NCBI GenBank assembly: GCA_902559355.1
Contig: CACEHM010000005.1
Location: 1 to 64,000, forward strand
Direction: 5' to 3'
DNA length: 64,000 bases
DNA from: an uncultured Gammaproteobacteria bacterium
Lineage (GTDB): Bacteria > Pseudomonadota > Gammaproteobacteria > GCA-002705445 > GCA-002716945
Part shown: piece after piece, positions 22,728 through 33,978 of the stretch
How positions within the stretch are numbered: position 1 is the first letter of the stretch
Layout: each line of letters opens with the position of its first letter
Notes under the pieces: model-generated
The model's input: the letters and a program-made list of their open reading frames with translations, nothing else
Told to the model about the DNA's origin: nothing
Databases searched by the model: none
Made by a program: the position numbers and the translations under genes

Positions 22728-24140
22728 GTCTTTTATCTTTCTTGTGATTGTGTTTCTACCAAGTCCAAGAATTTTCGCCGCATCAATTCTTCTACCCTTA
22801 CTAGCTTTTAGTGCTTCTTGAAGGAGAATCTTCTCTAAATCTTTAGACAAGGTGGTAAGATCATTTTTATCTTGAAGTACATTTCTTATATGACCAGATA
22901 AGGATTCCTCCCAGTTAACTTTAGAGTCTAGCCCATTAGCATGGGGCGATCTCTCAAGGCTCATATCAATATTTTTAACTTCATCGGGTATATCATCTAG
23001 AGTAATACTCGTAGATGGCGCCATAACCGTAATATAACGACATGTGTTCTCAAGTTGTCTAATATTGCCAGGCCAGTCATATTCATTTAATACTTCCATT
23101 GCAGGATCCTCTATATCTTTCTGATCACTTTTAATCTCATCAGCACTTTTCTTTAGAAAATATTTTACTAGAGAGGGAATATCCTCTTTCCTTTTTCTTA
23201 GAGGAGGCAGCTCGATTCTAAATACATTTAAACGATGATATAAATCTTCTCTAAACTTTCCAGTCTTTATAAGACTTTCTATATTTTGGTTTGTAGCGGC
23301 GATAATTCTTACATCTGATCTAATAGGTTTCTGTCCGCCAACTCTGTAAAATTCATGACTAGATAGAACCCTTAAAAGACGTGTTTGTAACTCAGGATGC
23401 ATATCTCCTATTTCATCAAGAAATAGTGTGCCCCCCAATGCTTGTTCAAACCGACCTATCCTTTGGGATTGTGCACCGGTAAATGATCCTTTTTCATGAC
23501 CAAATAATTCACTTTCTAAAAGCTCATGAGGTATGGCAGCAACATTTATTGCAATAAAGGGCTCATTGCTTCTTGAGCTATTTTCATGAACAGACTGCGC
23601 TATTAATTCTTTTCCTGTTCCTGATTCGCCTCTAATCAATACCGTAATGTCTGTTTTAGATATTTTACCTATAGCTTTAAAAACTTCCTGCATGGACTCA
23701 GCCTTTCCTACAATTTGACTATTTGATTCTTGCGTAAGATCATTATGTTGAGGTTTACTAGATTTTGTTGCTTTAATAGCTAGCTTTCTAATTTCATTTA
23801 TATCGAAAGGCTTTGTAAGATATTCAAACGCCCCTCCTTTGTAAGCTGAAAGGGCATTGTCGATATTAGCATGTGCTGTAATTATAATAGTTGGAAGATT
23901 AGGGAACTTTTCTGAGACCTTATTTAAAAATTCAAGACCAGACATTCCTGGCATCTTGATATCAGTGATGATTAGATCAGGTGTAGTTGAGTTCAGCGCT
24001 AATAATGCTTCTGACGCGCTGGAAAAAGACTCAACATTGAATAAATCTTCAAGTGCACTCGTACAAATTGTTCTTATACTCTCTTCATCATCAATTATCC
24101 AAACATTATTCATCTTCATAGCTCCTAATAGGAAGTACAA
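22716..24140 (-). CDS. ntrC: Nitrogen regulation response regulator NtrC (sigma54 activator)
   Basis: Receiver [36 protein letters not shown]-terminal Fis-like HTH; beside ntrB and glnA. Confidence 0.95.
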   Translation of the reverse strand: MYFLLGAMKMNNVWIIDDEESIRTICTSALEDLFNVESFSSASEALLALNSTTPDLIITDIKMPGMSGLEFLNKVSEKFPNLPTIIITAHANIDNALSAYKGGAFEYLTKPFDINEIRKLAIKATKSSKPQHNDLTQESNSQIVGKAESMQEVFKAIGKISKTDITVLIRGESGTGKELIAQSVHENSSRSNEPFIAINVAAIPHELLESELFGHEKGSFTGAQSQRIGRFEQALGGTLFLDEIGDMHPELQTRLLRVLSSHEFYRVGGQKPIRSDVRIIAATNQNIESLIKTGKFREDLYHRLNVFRIELPPLRKRKEDIPSLVKYFLKKSADEIKSDQKDIEDPAMEVLNEYDWPGNIRQLENTCRYITVMAPSTSITLDDIPDEVKNIDMSLERSPHANGLDSKVNWEESLSGHIRNVLQDKNDLTTLSKDLEKILLQEALKASKGRRIDAAKILGLGRNTITRKIKDLGL

Positions 24141-25188
24141 TTGTGAATTTTGTCTCTCGGTGTTTACTTGAGCACTCTATAAGTCCTGAGTTTTGCATTA
24201 CTATTGATTGTGCTATGGTGAGACCAAGTCCCATTCCATCATTTTTTGTAGTTACCATCGGATAAAAAATCTCTTTCAGTTTCTCCTCAGGAATACCTGG
24301 GCCATCATCAATAACATCAATTTTAGCTACTAGTTGATATTTCTTGTTTCCTATTGTGTAACTAGATTCGGATCTTGTTTTTATTAAAACATTACCTTTA
24401 TATTTGAGTGCTTGAATTGAGTTTCTAACAAGATTAATCAATGTCTGTATTAACTGCTCTTTATTTGTAAGAACATCAGGTATGCTAGGATCATAATCTT
24501 TTTCAAAGTGAACTTCTTTATTTTTGAGATCAAACTTAAATAAATCGATAACGTGTTCTGTAGCTTCATGAAGGTTAATATTCTCTTTTTCTACAGACGT
24601 AACAGGCAAGGCCATATCATTTAATAGATTAACTAACCTCCCTGTTTCTTTTTTGATAATATCTGTAAATTTTTTATATTTATCATCTAAAGACTTCTCC
24701 AGAATCTGTGCAGCCCCTAGAATGCCACCTAATGGGTTTTTAATTTCATGAGATAATCCTTTTATCATTTCTCTTACAGCTCTTTCTTGTTCAATCAAAT
24801 TTTGTTCAAGAGATATGCTATGCAACCTTCCAGTTTCTGAGAGTTCAATAAGAGTAACATTAGCATCATCTATGACGGCTTGAGATATATTACAATCAAC
24901 AATTTTTTCGTCTCCTTCAAAATTTTTGAATTTAAAGTCTCTAATCATTTTTGAATGCTTATTATCACAAACATTTTTAATGTGTATATCTAGAGATTTA
25001 TGCCCAACTGATGATTTTAGGGTTTTGAGATCAGGAAAATTACTACTGATTCCTAACATATTCAAAGCTGCGATATTGATAAAAAAATATGTATTATCAC
25101 TATTCAAGGCAACTACAGCAGTAGACATATTTTCTAATATATCTAGAAGCAGCTTAGGTTCTAATGAAATTTTGCTTTGTAGTTCCAT
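24106..25188 (-). CDS. ntrB: Nitrogen regulation sensor kinase NtrB
   Basis: GLSHEIKNPLGGILGAAQ H-box; GDGPGIPEE-type G box; overlaps ntrC; ATG at 25188 preferred over the GTG at 25191. Confidence 0.92.
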   Translation of the reverse strand: MELQSKISLEPKLLLDILENMSTAVVALNSDNTYFFINIAALNMLGISSNFPDLKTLKSSVGHKSLDIHIKNVCDNKHSKMIRDFKFKNFEGDEKIVDCNISQAVIDDANVTLIELSETGRLHSISLEQNLIEQERAVREMIKGLSHEIKNPLGGILGAAQILEKSLDDKYKKFTDIIKKETGRLVNLLNDMALPVTSVEKENINLHEATEHVIDLFKFDLKNKEVHFEKDYDPSIPDVLTNKEQLIQTLINLVRNSIQALKYKGNVLIKTRSESSYTIGNKKYQLVAKIDVIDDGPGIPEEKLKEIFYPMVTTKNDGMGLGLTIAQSIVMQNSGLIECSSKHRETKFTIVLPIRSYEDE

Positions 25189-25197
25189 CACATATTA

Positions 25198-25221
25198 CAT
25201 ACCGCCTTTTGGGGCGGTATG
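25198..25221 (-). promoter_or_regulatory. Perfect 9-bp hairpin between glnA and ntrB
   Basis: CATACCGCC-loop-GGCGGTATG; no T-tract on the minus-strand transcript; 9 nt before ntrB ATG. Confidence 0.85.
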
Positions 25222-25231
25222 ATATTTATAC

Positions 25232-26644
25232 TTATAGACTGTAGTACATCTCAAATTCACATGGATGCGTAGATTGTCTTAATCTTTGCACCTCATCCAT
25301 TTTCAAATCAATGTATGAGTCAATCATTGTATTTGTAAATACATCACCTGCATTTAAAAATTCCCTATCCTTATCTAAAGCATCCAATGCGATATCTAGA
25401 CCTGGCGCAACAGTTGGAAGAAGAGCTTCCTCTTCTCGTGATATAGCAAACAAATCTTTATCCATAGCAGGACCAGGATCTATTTTATTTTTAATACCAT
25501 CAAGCCCAGCCATCATCATCGCGGAAAATGCTAAGTATGGATTAGCTGTCGAATCTGGGAATCTAACCTCAATACGTCTTGCCTTATCAGACATAACGTA
25601 TGGGATTCTTATAGAAGCTGATCTATTTCTGGCTGAGTAAGTGAGAATTACAGGAGCTTCAAATCCAGGTATTAATCTCTTGTAACTATTTGTAGATGCA
25701 TTAGTGAAAGCATTTAGTGCTCTAGCGTGTTTTATAATACCGCCAATATACCATAATGCTTCCTGAGACATATGACCATACATATCACCAGCAAAAATAT
25801 TTTTACCATCTTTTGAGAGTGACTGGTGAACATGCATACCTGTACCATTATCACCAACCACTGGTTTTGGCATAAATGTAGCAGTTTTACCAAATGCATG
25901 AGCCACGTTCTGTACAACATATTTATATTTTTGAACTTGATCTGCTTTTTTCACAAGTGTATCGAATACTGTTCCAATCTCGCACTGTCCTGCAGTTGCT
26001 ACTTCATGATGGTGCACTTCACACATAACACCAACTTCATGTAGGGTAGTAATCATGGCAGATCTACAATCCTGAAGTGCGTCAACTGGAGGAACTGGAA
26101 AGTAACCACCTTTAACAAGAGGCCTATGGCCCATATTGCCGTCCTCATAATCTTTACCACTATTCCAACATGCTTCAGTTGAGTCTACTTTGAAAAAACA
26201 ACTGCCTATTTTATCTTCATATTTGACATCATCAAAAACAAAAAATTCATTTTCTGGTCCAAAATAAGCAGTATCTGCTACACCTGAATCTGTTAGAAAC
26301 TTTTCAGCTCTTTTTGCAATACCTCTTGGATCTTTTTCATAACTAGAGCCGTCTTCTGGCTCTATTACATCACATGTGACATTGATAGTAGGTTCATCAA
26401 AGAATGGATCAGCAAAAGCTGTTGATGTATCAGGCATTAAAATCATGTCAGACTCATTAATATCTTTCCATCCGGCTATGGATGATCCATCGAACATCTT
26501 GCCTTCTTCACAGTCTGTGGCAATACCATCATCTGAAGCAGTGACTGTTACATGTTGCTCTTTACCTAAAGTATTGGTAAATCTATAGTCAATGAACTTA
26601 GCTTCTTTTTCATCAACCATTTTTTTAATATCATTTGCGCTCAT
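25232..26644 (-). CDS. glnA: Glutamine synthetase type I
   Basis: [40 protein letters not shown] at 26644 preceded by AGGA. Confidence 0.98.
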   Translation of the reverse strand: MSANDIKKMVDEKEAKFIDYRFTNTLGKEQHVTVTASDDGIATDCEEGKMFDGSSIAGWKDINESDMILMPDTSTAFADPFFDEPTINVTCDVIEPEDGSSYEKDPRGIAKRAEKFLTDSGVADTAYFGPENEFFVFDDVKYEDKIGSCFFKVDSTEACWNSGKDYEDGNMGHRPLVKGGYFPVPPVDALQDCRSAMITTLHEVGVMCEVHHHEVATAGQCEIGTVFDTLVKKADQVQKYKYVVQNVAHAFGKTATFMPKPVVGDNGTGMHVHQSLSKDGKNIFAGDMYGHMSQEALWYIGGIIKHARALNAFTNASTNSYKRLIPGFEAPVILTYSARNRSASIRIPYVMSDKARRIEVRFPDSTANPYLAFSAMMMAGLDGIKNKIDPGPAMDKDLFAISREEEALLPTVAPGLDIALDALDKDREFLNAGDVFTNTMIDSYIDLKMDEVQRLRQSTHPCEFEMYYSL

Positions 26645-26684
26645 TTTATTCCTCACTAGTGTTTTTCATTCGCAATAACATACA

Positions 26685-26700
26685 TGCATTAATCATGCCA
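26685..26700 (-). promoter_or_regulatory. Putative sigma54 promoter of glnA
   Basis: Minus strand TGGCATGATTAATGCA: GG-N10-GC spacing, upstream of glnA. Confidence 0.75.
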
Positions 26701-26790
26701 CCTATACACTTAGATTGTTAAAGTAGGTGTTGATGATAATAACACATTGTGCACTATAATGTATCATAAAATGTTTATATATAATGCATA

Positions 26791-26820
26791 TGCACTAAAT
26801 AATTGCATTAATATAGTGCA
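26791..26820. promoter_or_regulatory. Putative overlapping NtrC-binding sites
   Basis: TGCACTAAATAATTGCA (26791-26807) and TGCATTAATATAGTGCA (26804-26820), each a near-match to TGCAC-N7-GTGCA. Confidence 0.7.
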
Positions 26821-26891
26821 AAATATTATATAAAAAATATATGTGATATTAAAATATACAAGTATAATTCCAATATTCACCAGGAGATAAT

Positions 26892-28247
26892 TTGACTCAA
26901 TATAGCATGGAAGAAATCGTATCTCTTTGCAAAAGAAGAGGTTTCATATTCCAATCTAACGAAATTTATGGAGGACTCCAAGGGTTATATGATTATGGAC
27001 CACTGGGAGTCGAACTTAAAAATAACTTAAAATCAGCTTGGTGGAAATCTATTGTATATAATAGAGATGATGTTGAGGGGCTCGATACATCTATTCTTAC
27101 CCACCCTGACGTTCTAAAATATTCAGGACATGAAGACACATTTACTGATCCTCTTGTGGATTGTAAAAGCTGTGGTCTTAGATTTAGACAAGACCAAGTA
27201 CCCGATCAGTGTAAAGACGAAGAATTAACTGAGCCCAGGGATTTTAATTTGATGTTTAAAACAAATGTAGGTCCAGTTGCTGATGACTCATCTCTTGCGT
27301 ATTTAAGGCCAGAGACGGCACAACAAATTTATATTAACTTCAAAAACGTTTTAGATTCAACATCTAGAACTCTTCCTTTCGGTATTGCACAGATTGGAAA
27401 ATCTTTTAGAAATGAAATTACTCCTAGAAACTTTATATTTAGAGTACGTGAATTTGAACAAATGGAGTTAGAGTATTTTGTACTTCCTGGGGAAGATGAA
27501 GAATGGCATAAGAAATGGATTGAGAATAGAGTCAGTTGGTGGGAAGAGCAAGGTATACCATCGGATAAATTAAACCTTCTTGAAGTGACTGGCGATGACT
27601 TAGCTCATTACTCTAAATCAACTGTTGATATAATGTATAAGTTTCCGCATGGTGAAGAGGAACTAGAGGGCATTGCTAATAGGACTGATTTTGATCTTGG
27701 TTCACACACAAAAAATCAAAAAGATCTCAATATTACTGCACAAGTTAAAGATAATAATGATTCTAACACTCGTTTAGCTATTCAAAATGATGACAATGAC
27801 TGGATAGTACCATACGTAATTGAACCATCAGCTGGTGTCGATAGAGGTGTATTAGCTGTTATCTACGAAGCTTACACTGTAGAGGATTTGGGTGACGATA
27901 AAAGACGTACCGTTTTGAAATTAAAAAAACATTTAGCACCTATAAAATCTGCTGTTATTCCTTTGAAAAGGAATAATGATGATCTTGTCAAACTTACCCA
28001 TACAATTAAATCTTCTTTACAGCAGTACCAAATCGGTAGAGTCGTTGTTGAGAATACAGGTAATATTGGTAAAAGTTATAGAAAACATGATGAGATAGGA
28101 ACGCCACTTTGCATCACAGTTGATTTTGATACTCTTGAAAATAAAACTGTTACGGTTCGTGATCGTGACACAATGGAACAAAAAACTATTGCTCTTGATG
28201 AACTAAATAAATATTTTTTAGATTTCTTTTCTGATGCTAAGTCATAA
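26892..28247 (+). CDS. glyS: Glycyl-tRNA synthetase, single-chain (alpha2) type
   Basis: [69 protein letters not shown] start at 26892 uncertain. Confidence 0.96.
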   Translation: MTQYSMEEIVSLCKRRGFIFQSNEIYGGLQGLYDYGPLGVELKNNLKSAWWKSIVYNRDDVEGLDTSILTHPDVLKYSGHEDTFTDPLVDCKSCGLRFRQDQVPDQCKDEELTEPRDFNLMFKTNVGPVADDSSLAYLRPETAQQIYINFKNVLDSTSRTLPFGIAQIGKSFRNEITPRNFIFRVREFEQMELEYFVLPGEDEEWHKKWIENRVSWWEEQGIPSDKLNLLEVTGDDLAHYSKSTVDIMYKFPHGEEELEGIANRTDFDLGSHTKNQKDLNITAQVKDNNDSNTRLAIQNDDNDWIVPYVIEPSAGVDRGVLAVIYEAYTVEDLGDDKRRTVLKLKKHLAPIKSAVIPLKRNNDDLVKLTHTIKSSLQQYQIGRVVVENTGNIGKSYRKHDEIGTPLCITVDFDTLENKTVTVRDRDTMEQKTIALDELNKYFLDFFSDAKS

Positions 28248-28794
28248 ATATATTATTTTAGATAGAGATGGTGTTATAAATCATGATTCATCAGCATATA
28301 TTAAAAATCCTCAAGAATGGAGACCTATAAAGAGGAGCCTTGAAGCAATTAGCTTGTTAACAAAAAATTCATACAGAATATTAATTTTATCAAATCAAGC
28401 GGGCGTAAGCAGAGGTATTATTAAGTATGAAGATCTCATACAGATACATAATAAATTCATTTTAAGTTGTCTAGAGATTGGAGGGAAAATATTTCTAACT
28501 CACTATTGCTATGATCACCCAGATACAAATTCAACTAAAAGAAAACCACAGCCTGGTATGTATCTAGAAATTTCAGATCGACTAGGCATTAACCTTTCTG
28601 ATGTCTTTGCAATTGGTGATTCACCAAAAGATATGATTGCTGCATTATCATCAGGATGCAAACCATTAGGAGTTAGAACCGGAAATGGCAGTGAGATAAA
28701 AGATCAAATGCCTGAAATTAATTTGTTTGATGATCTACTTGATGCCGCTGAATATGTAATCGATTATGATAAGCAATATATTCTTAATATCTAG
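28234..28794 (+). CDS. gmhB: D-glycero-beta-D-manno-heptose 1,7-bisphosphate 7-phosphatase
   Basis: [31 protein letters not shown]; follows glyS. Confidence 0.92.
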   Translation: MLSHKYIILDRDGVINHDSSAYIKNPQEWRPIKRSLEAISLLTKNSYRILILSNQAGVSRGIIKYEDLIQIHNKFILSCLEIGGKIFLTHYCYDHPDTNSTKRKPQPGMYLEISDRLGINLSDVFAIGDSPKDMIAALSSGCKPLGVRTGNGSEIKDQMPEINLFDDLLDAAEYVIDYDKQYILNI

Positions 28795-29449
28795 ATCTAT
28801 TCTATTTTGGATAAATATTGTTTTTTCAGTTCTTATTTTTGGTCCAGTCACTTTTTTAGTAGGCATCATATCTTACGACCTATGTCTCTATCTTAGTAAA
28901 CAATGGTGTAGATATAATTTATTATTTTTAAAATATATTTGTTTACTATCATATAATTTCGATAATCAAGAAATTAAAACAGCAAAAATGATAATATCAA
29001 GACACCAATCAACTTGGGAAACTTTCTTCTTCATGGCCTATATTGATTATCCAATTTTTATATTAAAAAAAGAACTTTTAATGATCCCTCTGTTTGGGTG
29101 GTGCCTGTATCTATTAAAACATATTTCAATCGATAGGTCTGATGGAGCATCCTCACTTAAAAAAATTATGAAATCCTGCGATGAACACATTCAGAAAAAC
29201 AGAACTATTATTATTTTTCCAGAAGGAACAAGATCTCTTTTTGGAACAAAAGCTAAACTAAAAAGAGGTGTTTTCAAAATATTAGAGTCTGTTAAAACAA
29301 GGTCTCATATAGTCAATCATAATGCTGGTCAGTATTGGAATAATTCTTTCCTCGTTAGACCTGGAACAATTAATATCAACGTAATATCTCTCGAATACGA
29401 TCCTAATCTGGACAACCTGAAAAATAAAATACAAAATCATTTCTCTTAA
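28766..29449 (+). CDS. plsC: 1-acyl-sn-glycerol-3-phosphate acyltransferase
   Basis: ISRHQSTWETFF (HX4D-type box) and IIFPEGTRS. Confidence 0.88.
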   Translation: MISNIFLISRSILFWINIVFSVLIFGPVTFLVGIISYDLCLYLSKQWCRYNLLFLKYICLLSYNFDNQEIKTAKMIISRHQSTWETFFFMAYIDYPIFILKKELLMIPLFGWCLYLLKHISIDRSDGASSLKKIMKSCDEHIQKNRTIIIFPEGTRSLFGTKAKLKRGVFKILESVKTRSHIVNHNAGQYWNNSFLVRPGTININVISLEYDPNLDNLKNKIQNHFS

Positions 29450-29468
29450 TATTAAATAAGGTCTAAAA

Positions 29469-30497
29469 CTAAGGAGCAGGATTTGGTTGACTTAAATGAA
29501 CTTCATTAACTTCTTCCAATATCTCTTCACTAAGGTCTATATTAATTGATTCAATATTTTCTTTTAACTGTTCCATTGTAGTTGCACCAATAATATTTGA
29601 AGTAACAAATGGTCGAGTATTCACAAATGCTAGCGCAAGATGAGTTAAAGAGATATTATGCTTATCAGCTATCCTAGAATATTTCTTTATAGCATTGAGA
29701 CAATTCTCGTTACTATAACGGGTAAACCAATCCCCATATAAACCTAGTCTCGTATTCTCCTCAGTTTTATTAATATATTTTCCCGTAAGTTGCCCAAAAC
29801 CAAGTGGTGAGTAGGCTAAAAGACCAATATTTTCATGTTGTGAAATCTCTGCTAAGCCTACTTCATATATTCTATTTAATAGCGAATATGGATTTTGAAT
29901 AGTAATGATTTTTTCAAGCTTCGCATCCTTTGCATGCTGAAGATATCTATTGGTGCCCCACGGTGTCTCATTTGATATCCCAATATGTCTGACTTTACCT
30001 GACTTAACTAGAGAAGACATAGCCTCTAAAGTTTCTTCTAGTGAAACTCCCATTTCATCAGAATACTCATAGCCCAGTCTTCCAAAAAAATTAGACTTTC
30101 TTTCAGGCCAATGAACTTGATATAAATCTATATAATCTGTTCGTAATCTTTTAAGAGAATCTTCTACTGCCTGTAATATGTGCTTTTCACTTAAACGTGA
30201 ACCACCTCTTAAATATTCCATTCCTGGACCTGCAACCTTAGTAGCAAGTATGATTTTATCTCTATCCTTTCTTTTAGAAAGCCAACTACCTATTATTTCT
30301 TCTGTCTTACCTTGTGTTTCTTCTCTCGGCGGTATTGCATACATCTCTGCCGTATCAATAAAATTAACACCATTGCATGTAGAATAATCTAGTTGTTCAT
30401 GAGCCTCTTTTTCATTATTCTGTTCACCATATGTCATTGTACCTAAACAAATCATACTAACCTCTAGGTCAGTATCTGGAAGTTTTTTATATTTCAT
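29469..30497 (-). CDS. Aldo/keto reductase (Tas-like)
   Basis: DTDLEVSMICLGTMTYGEQN; FIDTAEMYAIPPREETQGKTEEIIGSWL. Confidence 0.92.
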   Translation of the reverse strand: MKYKKLPDTDLEVSMICLGTMTYGEQNNEKEAHEQLDYSTCNGVNFIDTAEMYAIPPREETQGKTEEIIGSWLSKRKDRDKIILATKVAGPGMEYLRGGSRLSEKHILQAVEDSLKRLRTDYIDLYQVHWPERKSNFFGRLGYEYSDEMGVSLEETLEAMSSLVKSGKVRHIGISNETPWGTNRYLQHAKDAKLEKIITIQNPYSLLNRIYEVGLAEISQHENIGLLAYSPLGFGQLTGKYINKTEENTRLGLYGDWFTRYSNENCLNAIKKYSRIADKHNISLTHLALAFVNTRPFVTSNIIGATTMEQLKENIESINIDLSEEILEEVNEVHLSQPNPAP

Positions 30498-30505
30498 TTT
30501 TACTC

Positions 30506-31930
30506 CTAGTTTCTGCCATAAATATCCTCGTACCTTATAATATCTTCTTCTGACACCTTTGCACCAGTTTGAACTTCAATAATTTCTAAATTAATATTTT
30601 CATTGTTGATTAATTTATGCTTATCTCCCTTAGCAATATAAGTTGATTCATTTTTTTTTATTTTAAATGATGAATTATTTTTTTTGATTGTTGCTACCCC
30701 TTTCAAAACAATCCAATGTTCGTTCCTATATTTATGAGACTGATATGAGAGCTCAGATTTTGGTTTAACAGTAATTTTCTTTATCTTAGTATTTTTCTCT
30801 TGGAAGATTATTTCATACTTACCCCATGGCCTATAGGCTGTAGAATGTTCAATTAAAATATCTTGATTTATCTTTTTTACTTTCTTTATAAAATCTTTTA
30901 TAGATGATGGATTATTTTTGTTAATGATTAATAATGCATCTTTCGTATCTACGATTATTAAATCCTTAACGCCTAAAAGAGATATGTTCTTATATTTAGC
31001 TATTACTGTAGTATTGTAAGTATCTTTTTCAATAACTTCACCTTGGATAATATTACCTTTGTTATTTTTCTTATAAATAGAATCTAATGAGTTATATTCT
31101 CCAAGATCAGACCATTTTGTTTTTAATTCTATTAATTTAACTTTGAGGCCAATAGATATTGCTTTTTCAATTACAGCATAATCAATTGACTTTGAAGATG
31201 ATTTAGAAAAACTTAGCCTATCTGGGCGTTCAAATAAACCATCAGTCGTTTTCTTTTTCCATGATTTTTCAATACTCTTATAGATTAATTTATTTGTTAT
31301 GCTTATTGCATTCAGCCAAGTTTTTGACTTAAGTATAAATATGCCTGAATTCCATAAGCTATTCCCATTTGAAATTAATTCTTGAGCTAAATTATAATCC
31401 GGCTTTTCTACAAACCTCGTTACGTCTTTAATAGTTTGATTTCCTGTATATGTAATGTAACCATAAGAGCTTTGATTACTTTTTGGTTTGGTACCGAGCA
31501 AAAATATACAATGATCATCGAGATGTCTTACGCCTTTATGTATTGAACTTATAAGTATTTTATCATTTTTTATGTAATGGTCTGATGGCAACACAACCAA
31601 ATTTGAATTCACCGCTGCAAAAGATGCCAAAGTAAGGGATGGTGCTGTATTTAATGAAATAGGTTCTAAGATAAGCCTGAATTTTAAATTATTATTTAAT
31701 TTTTCAAGTTGTTGTAGCACCAGGTAGCGGTACTCTTCATTCGTAACAATTAACACCTCTTTGATTTTAATAAATTTATTATTAAGTGATTCAATTCTGT
31801 TAAAGGTTTTCTGAAATAATGTAAAATCATCATCTAAATCAACAAATTGTTTTGGATAATTTGTCCGCGATAGTGGCCACAATCTAGTTCCACATCCTCC
31901 GCATAATATCACCGGTGTAATCGTAATCAT
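30506..31930 (-). CDS. manC: Mannose-1-phosphate guanylyltransferase / mannose-6-phosphate isomerase
   Basis: PVILCGGCGTRLWPLSRTNYPKQF; FVEKPD; cupin RPWGKYE...LSYQSHKYRNEHWIVLKG. Confidence 0.93.
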   Translation of the reverse strand: MITITPVILCGGCGTRLWPLSRTNYPKQFVDLDDDFTLFQKTFNRIESLNNKFIKIKEVLIVTNEEYRYLVLQQLEKLNNNLKFRLILEPISLNTAPSLTLASFAAVNSNLVVLPSDHYIKNDKILISSIHKGVRHLDDHCIFLLGTKPKSNQSSYGYITYTGNQTIKDVTRFVEKPDYNLAQELISNGNSLWNSGIFILKSKTWLNAISITNKLIYKSIEKSWKKKTTDGLFERPDRLSFSKSSSKSIDYAVIEKAISIGLKVKLIELKTKWSDLGEYNSLDSIYKKNNKGNIIQGEVIEKDTYNTTVIAKYKNISLLGVKDLIIVDTKDALLIINKNNPSSIKDFIKKVKKINQDILIEHSTAYRPWGKYEIIFQEKNTKIKKITVKPKSELSYQSHKYRNEHWIVLKGVATIKKNNSSFKIKKNESTYIAKGDKHKLINNENINLEIIEVQTGAKVSEEDIIRYEDIYGRN

Positions 31931-31991
31931 AGTTAGGGACTCTTGAACCTACAGATCATATACCTGCCAACTCACTTGTAAATTTTCCATT

Positions 31992-33404
31992 ATGTTTATA
32001 TTATACCCACTTAACAGGTTCTATGAGGATTTACGTATCAACTACTTAATCTATATCCAGTCTTTATTTCTAAATTTTACTTCATGGCTACCTGATGCCA
32101 CTTCTAAACAGACCTATATTACACGTGATATTATTGCAGGTACTACCATCGCGATGATAATTATCCCTCAATCAATGGCTTATGCAACACTAGCGAATCT
32201 TGATCCTGTCTATGGCCTTTATGCATCCTTTATTCCTGTAGCAATAGCTGCTTTTTTTGGATCATCAAGATATTTAGCTACCGGTCCAGTAGCAATGGTA
32301 AGCCTATTAACCGCTGTAGCTATTACCTCACTATCATTAGGTGACGAATCACTTTATGTACCTCTTGCAATTATGCTAGCCCTCAGTGTAGGCGTTTTTC
32401 AAATAACTCTTTCTATGGTCAAAGCTGGAAAATTAATAGACATTGTTTTGAAAGAACATGTCATTCTTGGTTTTACATCTGCTGCAGCACTAATTATTGC
32501 GAGTTCTCAGCTAAGTAAGATTTTTGGTTTAAATAAAGTCTCCTTTGATGATTTATTAAGTATAAATAGCTTATTGAATAATACGCCTATTAATTCATAC
32601 TCAGTATTGATGTCACTGGTGGCACTATTAATTTTATATGTCTTTAAAAATAAATTAACGAAGTATCAATTCTTTGGGAATATTGCTGTTTTATCTGCCG
32701 TTGTTGTGACGATATTACTTTCAAAAAGTATAAGCTACAAAGGCCCAATAGTGGGAGTTATTCCAAATGGTTTACCAAGCTTCTCTTTACCAGGAATAAA
32801 TATAAGTCCAGAGGTTGTATTCATGTTTATAATTCACACTGTTATTATTAGTTTCGTTGGTTTTATGGAAGCGATAGCTATTGCAAGGCAGTTAGAGCAG
32901 AAGGAGCCGGTCAAAAATTCTAAGGGTGTTGAATTATATAAATACCCAACGCCGGTAAATTCTAACCAAGAATTATTTGGTCAAGGTTTAGGAAATATTG
33001 CTTCGAGTATTTCCGGAGCCTATCCTGTATCAGGATCATTTTCTCGATCAGCTGTAAATGAATCTGTTGGTTCTTATAGTCCCATATCTTCAATTACTAC
33101 AATGCTCATTGTTATGGCAACGTTGCTGTATGCAACACCATTACTTTTTAACTTACCACAATCTACATTAGGCATTATAGTTATTTTTGCAGTTGTTCCT
33201 CTTATTAGAATTAATAAGATGAGATCTCTTTTTAGTAGTGATAAACAAAAAGGAAGTGTTACATGGATAACTTTTTTAAGTACTCTAATATTTCCTATTC
33301 TATCAATTGAAATATTTTCTGGAATCAATACTCATATCTGGACAGGTATCATATTTGGCTTTTTATTATCATTAATTATAGAACGCAAACCATCTACTGT
33401 TTAA
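31992..33404 (+). CDS. SulP family anion transporter lacking a STAS domain
   Basis: RDIIAGTTIAMIIIPQSMAYATLANLDPVYGLYASF; GAYPVSGSFSRSAVN; ends just after last TM. Confidence 0.9.
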   Translation: MFILYPLNRFYEDLRINYLIYIQSLFLNFTSWLPDATSKQTYITRDIIAGTTIAMIIIPQSMAYATLANLDPVYGLYASFIPVAIAAFFGSSRYLATGPVAMVSLLTAVAITSLSLGDESLYVPLAIMLALSVGVFQITLSMVKAGKLIDIVLKEHVILGFTSAAALIIASSQLSKIFGLNKVSFDDLLSINSLLNNTPINSYSVLMSLVALLILYVFKNKLTKYQFFGNIAVLSAVVVTILLSKSISYKGPIVGVIPNGLPSFSLPGINISPEVVFMFIIHTVIISFVGFMEAIAIARQLEQKEPVKNSKGVELYKYPTPVNSNQELFGQGLGNIASSISGAYPVSGSFSRSAVNESVGSYSPISSITTMLIVMATLLYATPLLFNLPQSTLGIIVIFAVVPLIRINKMRSLFSSDKQKGSVTWITFLSTLIFPILSIEIFSGINTHIWTGIIFGFLLSLIIERKPSTV

Positions 33405-33978
33405 TATATATCAAATCAAAAACAAAATTCTTCTTGGAAATACCTTTCTTTTCGAATTTAGTTATAGGTCTAAAGCCACGATTCTTTGAAAACGAAATAT
33501 CAACAGAGGTTACTCTACTTATAATTTTCTTTGCCTCCAAAGCATAACTTATATTATCAGTTGAGAAGTGGAAAAACCCATTTCTCTTAATAATTGCTAA
33601 AATAACCCTAAAAGTATACTCGTTAAATAATCTTCTTTTTCTATGCTTCTTTTTTTGCCACGGATCAGGGAATAGCATGTAAATTTGACTAATTGTATCA
33701 CTGCTAATTTTTTCTATTATTTCTAAGGCATCACCATAATGAACATAAATATTTTTACTAAGTAGATTTTTTATGCCTGGTTTATATGCCTCTATTCCCA
33801 AGACTTTGTATTTAGGAAACATATCTTGCAGGGCTATAGTTGAATCACCTGTCCCAAAACCTACATCTAGAATAATATCTTTCTCTACGGCAAGAATATC
33901 TAATGCAGATCTCTTAGGTTTCTCTGGTTCCTGAAACTTCCTAGAACGAAATGATTTATAATATACAGGCTTATTCAC
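33394..33978 (-). CDS. trmB: tRNA (guanine-N7-)-methyltransferase
   Basis: [26 protein letters not shown]. Confidence 0.94.
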   Translation of the reverse strand: MNKPVYYKSFRSRKFQEPEKPKRSALDILAVEKDIILDVGFGTGDSTIALQDMFPKYKVLGIEAYKPGIKNLLSKNIYVHYGDALEIIEKISSDTISQIYMLFPDPWQKKKHRKRRLFNEYTFRVILAIIKRNGFFHFSTDNISYALEAKKIISRVTSVDISFSKNRGFRPITKFEKKGISKKNFVFDLIYIKQ

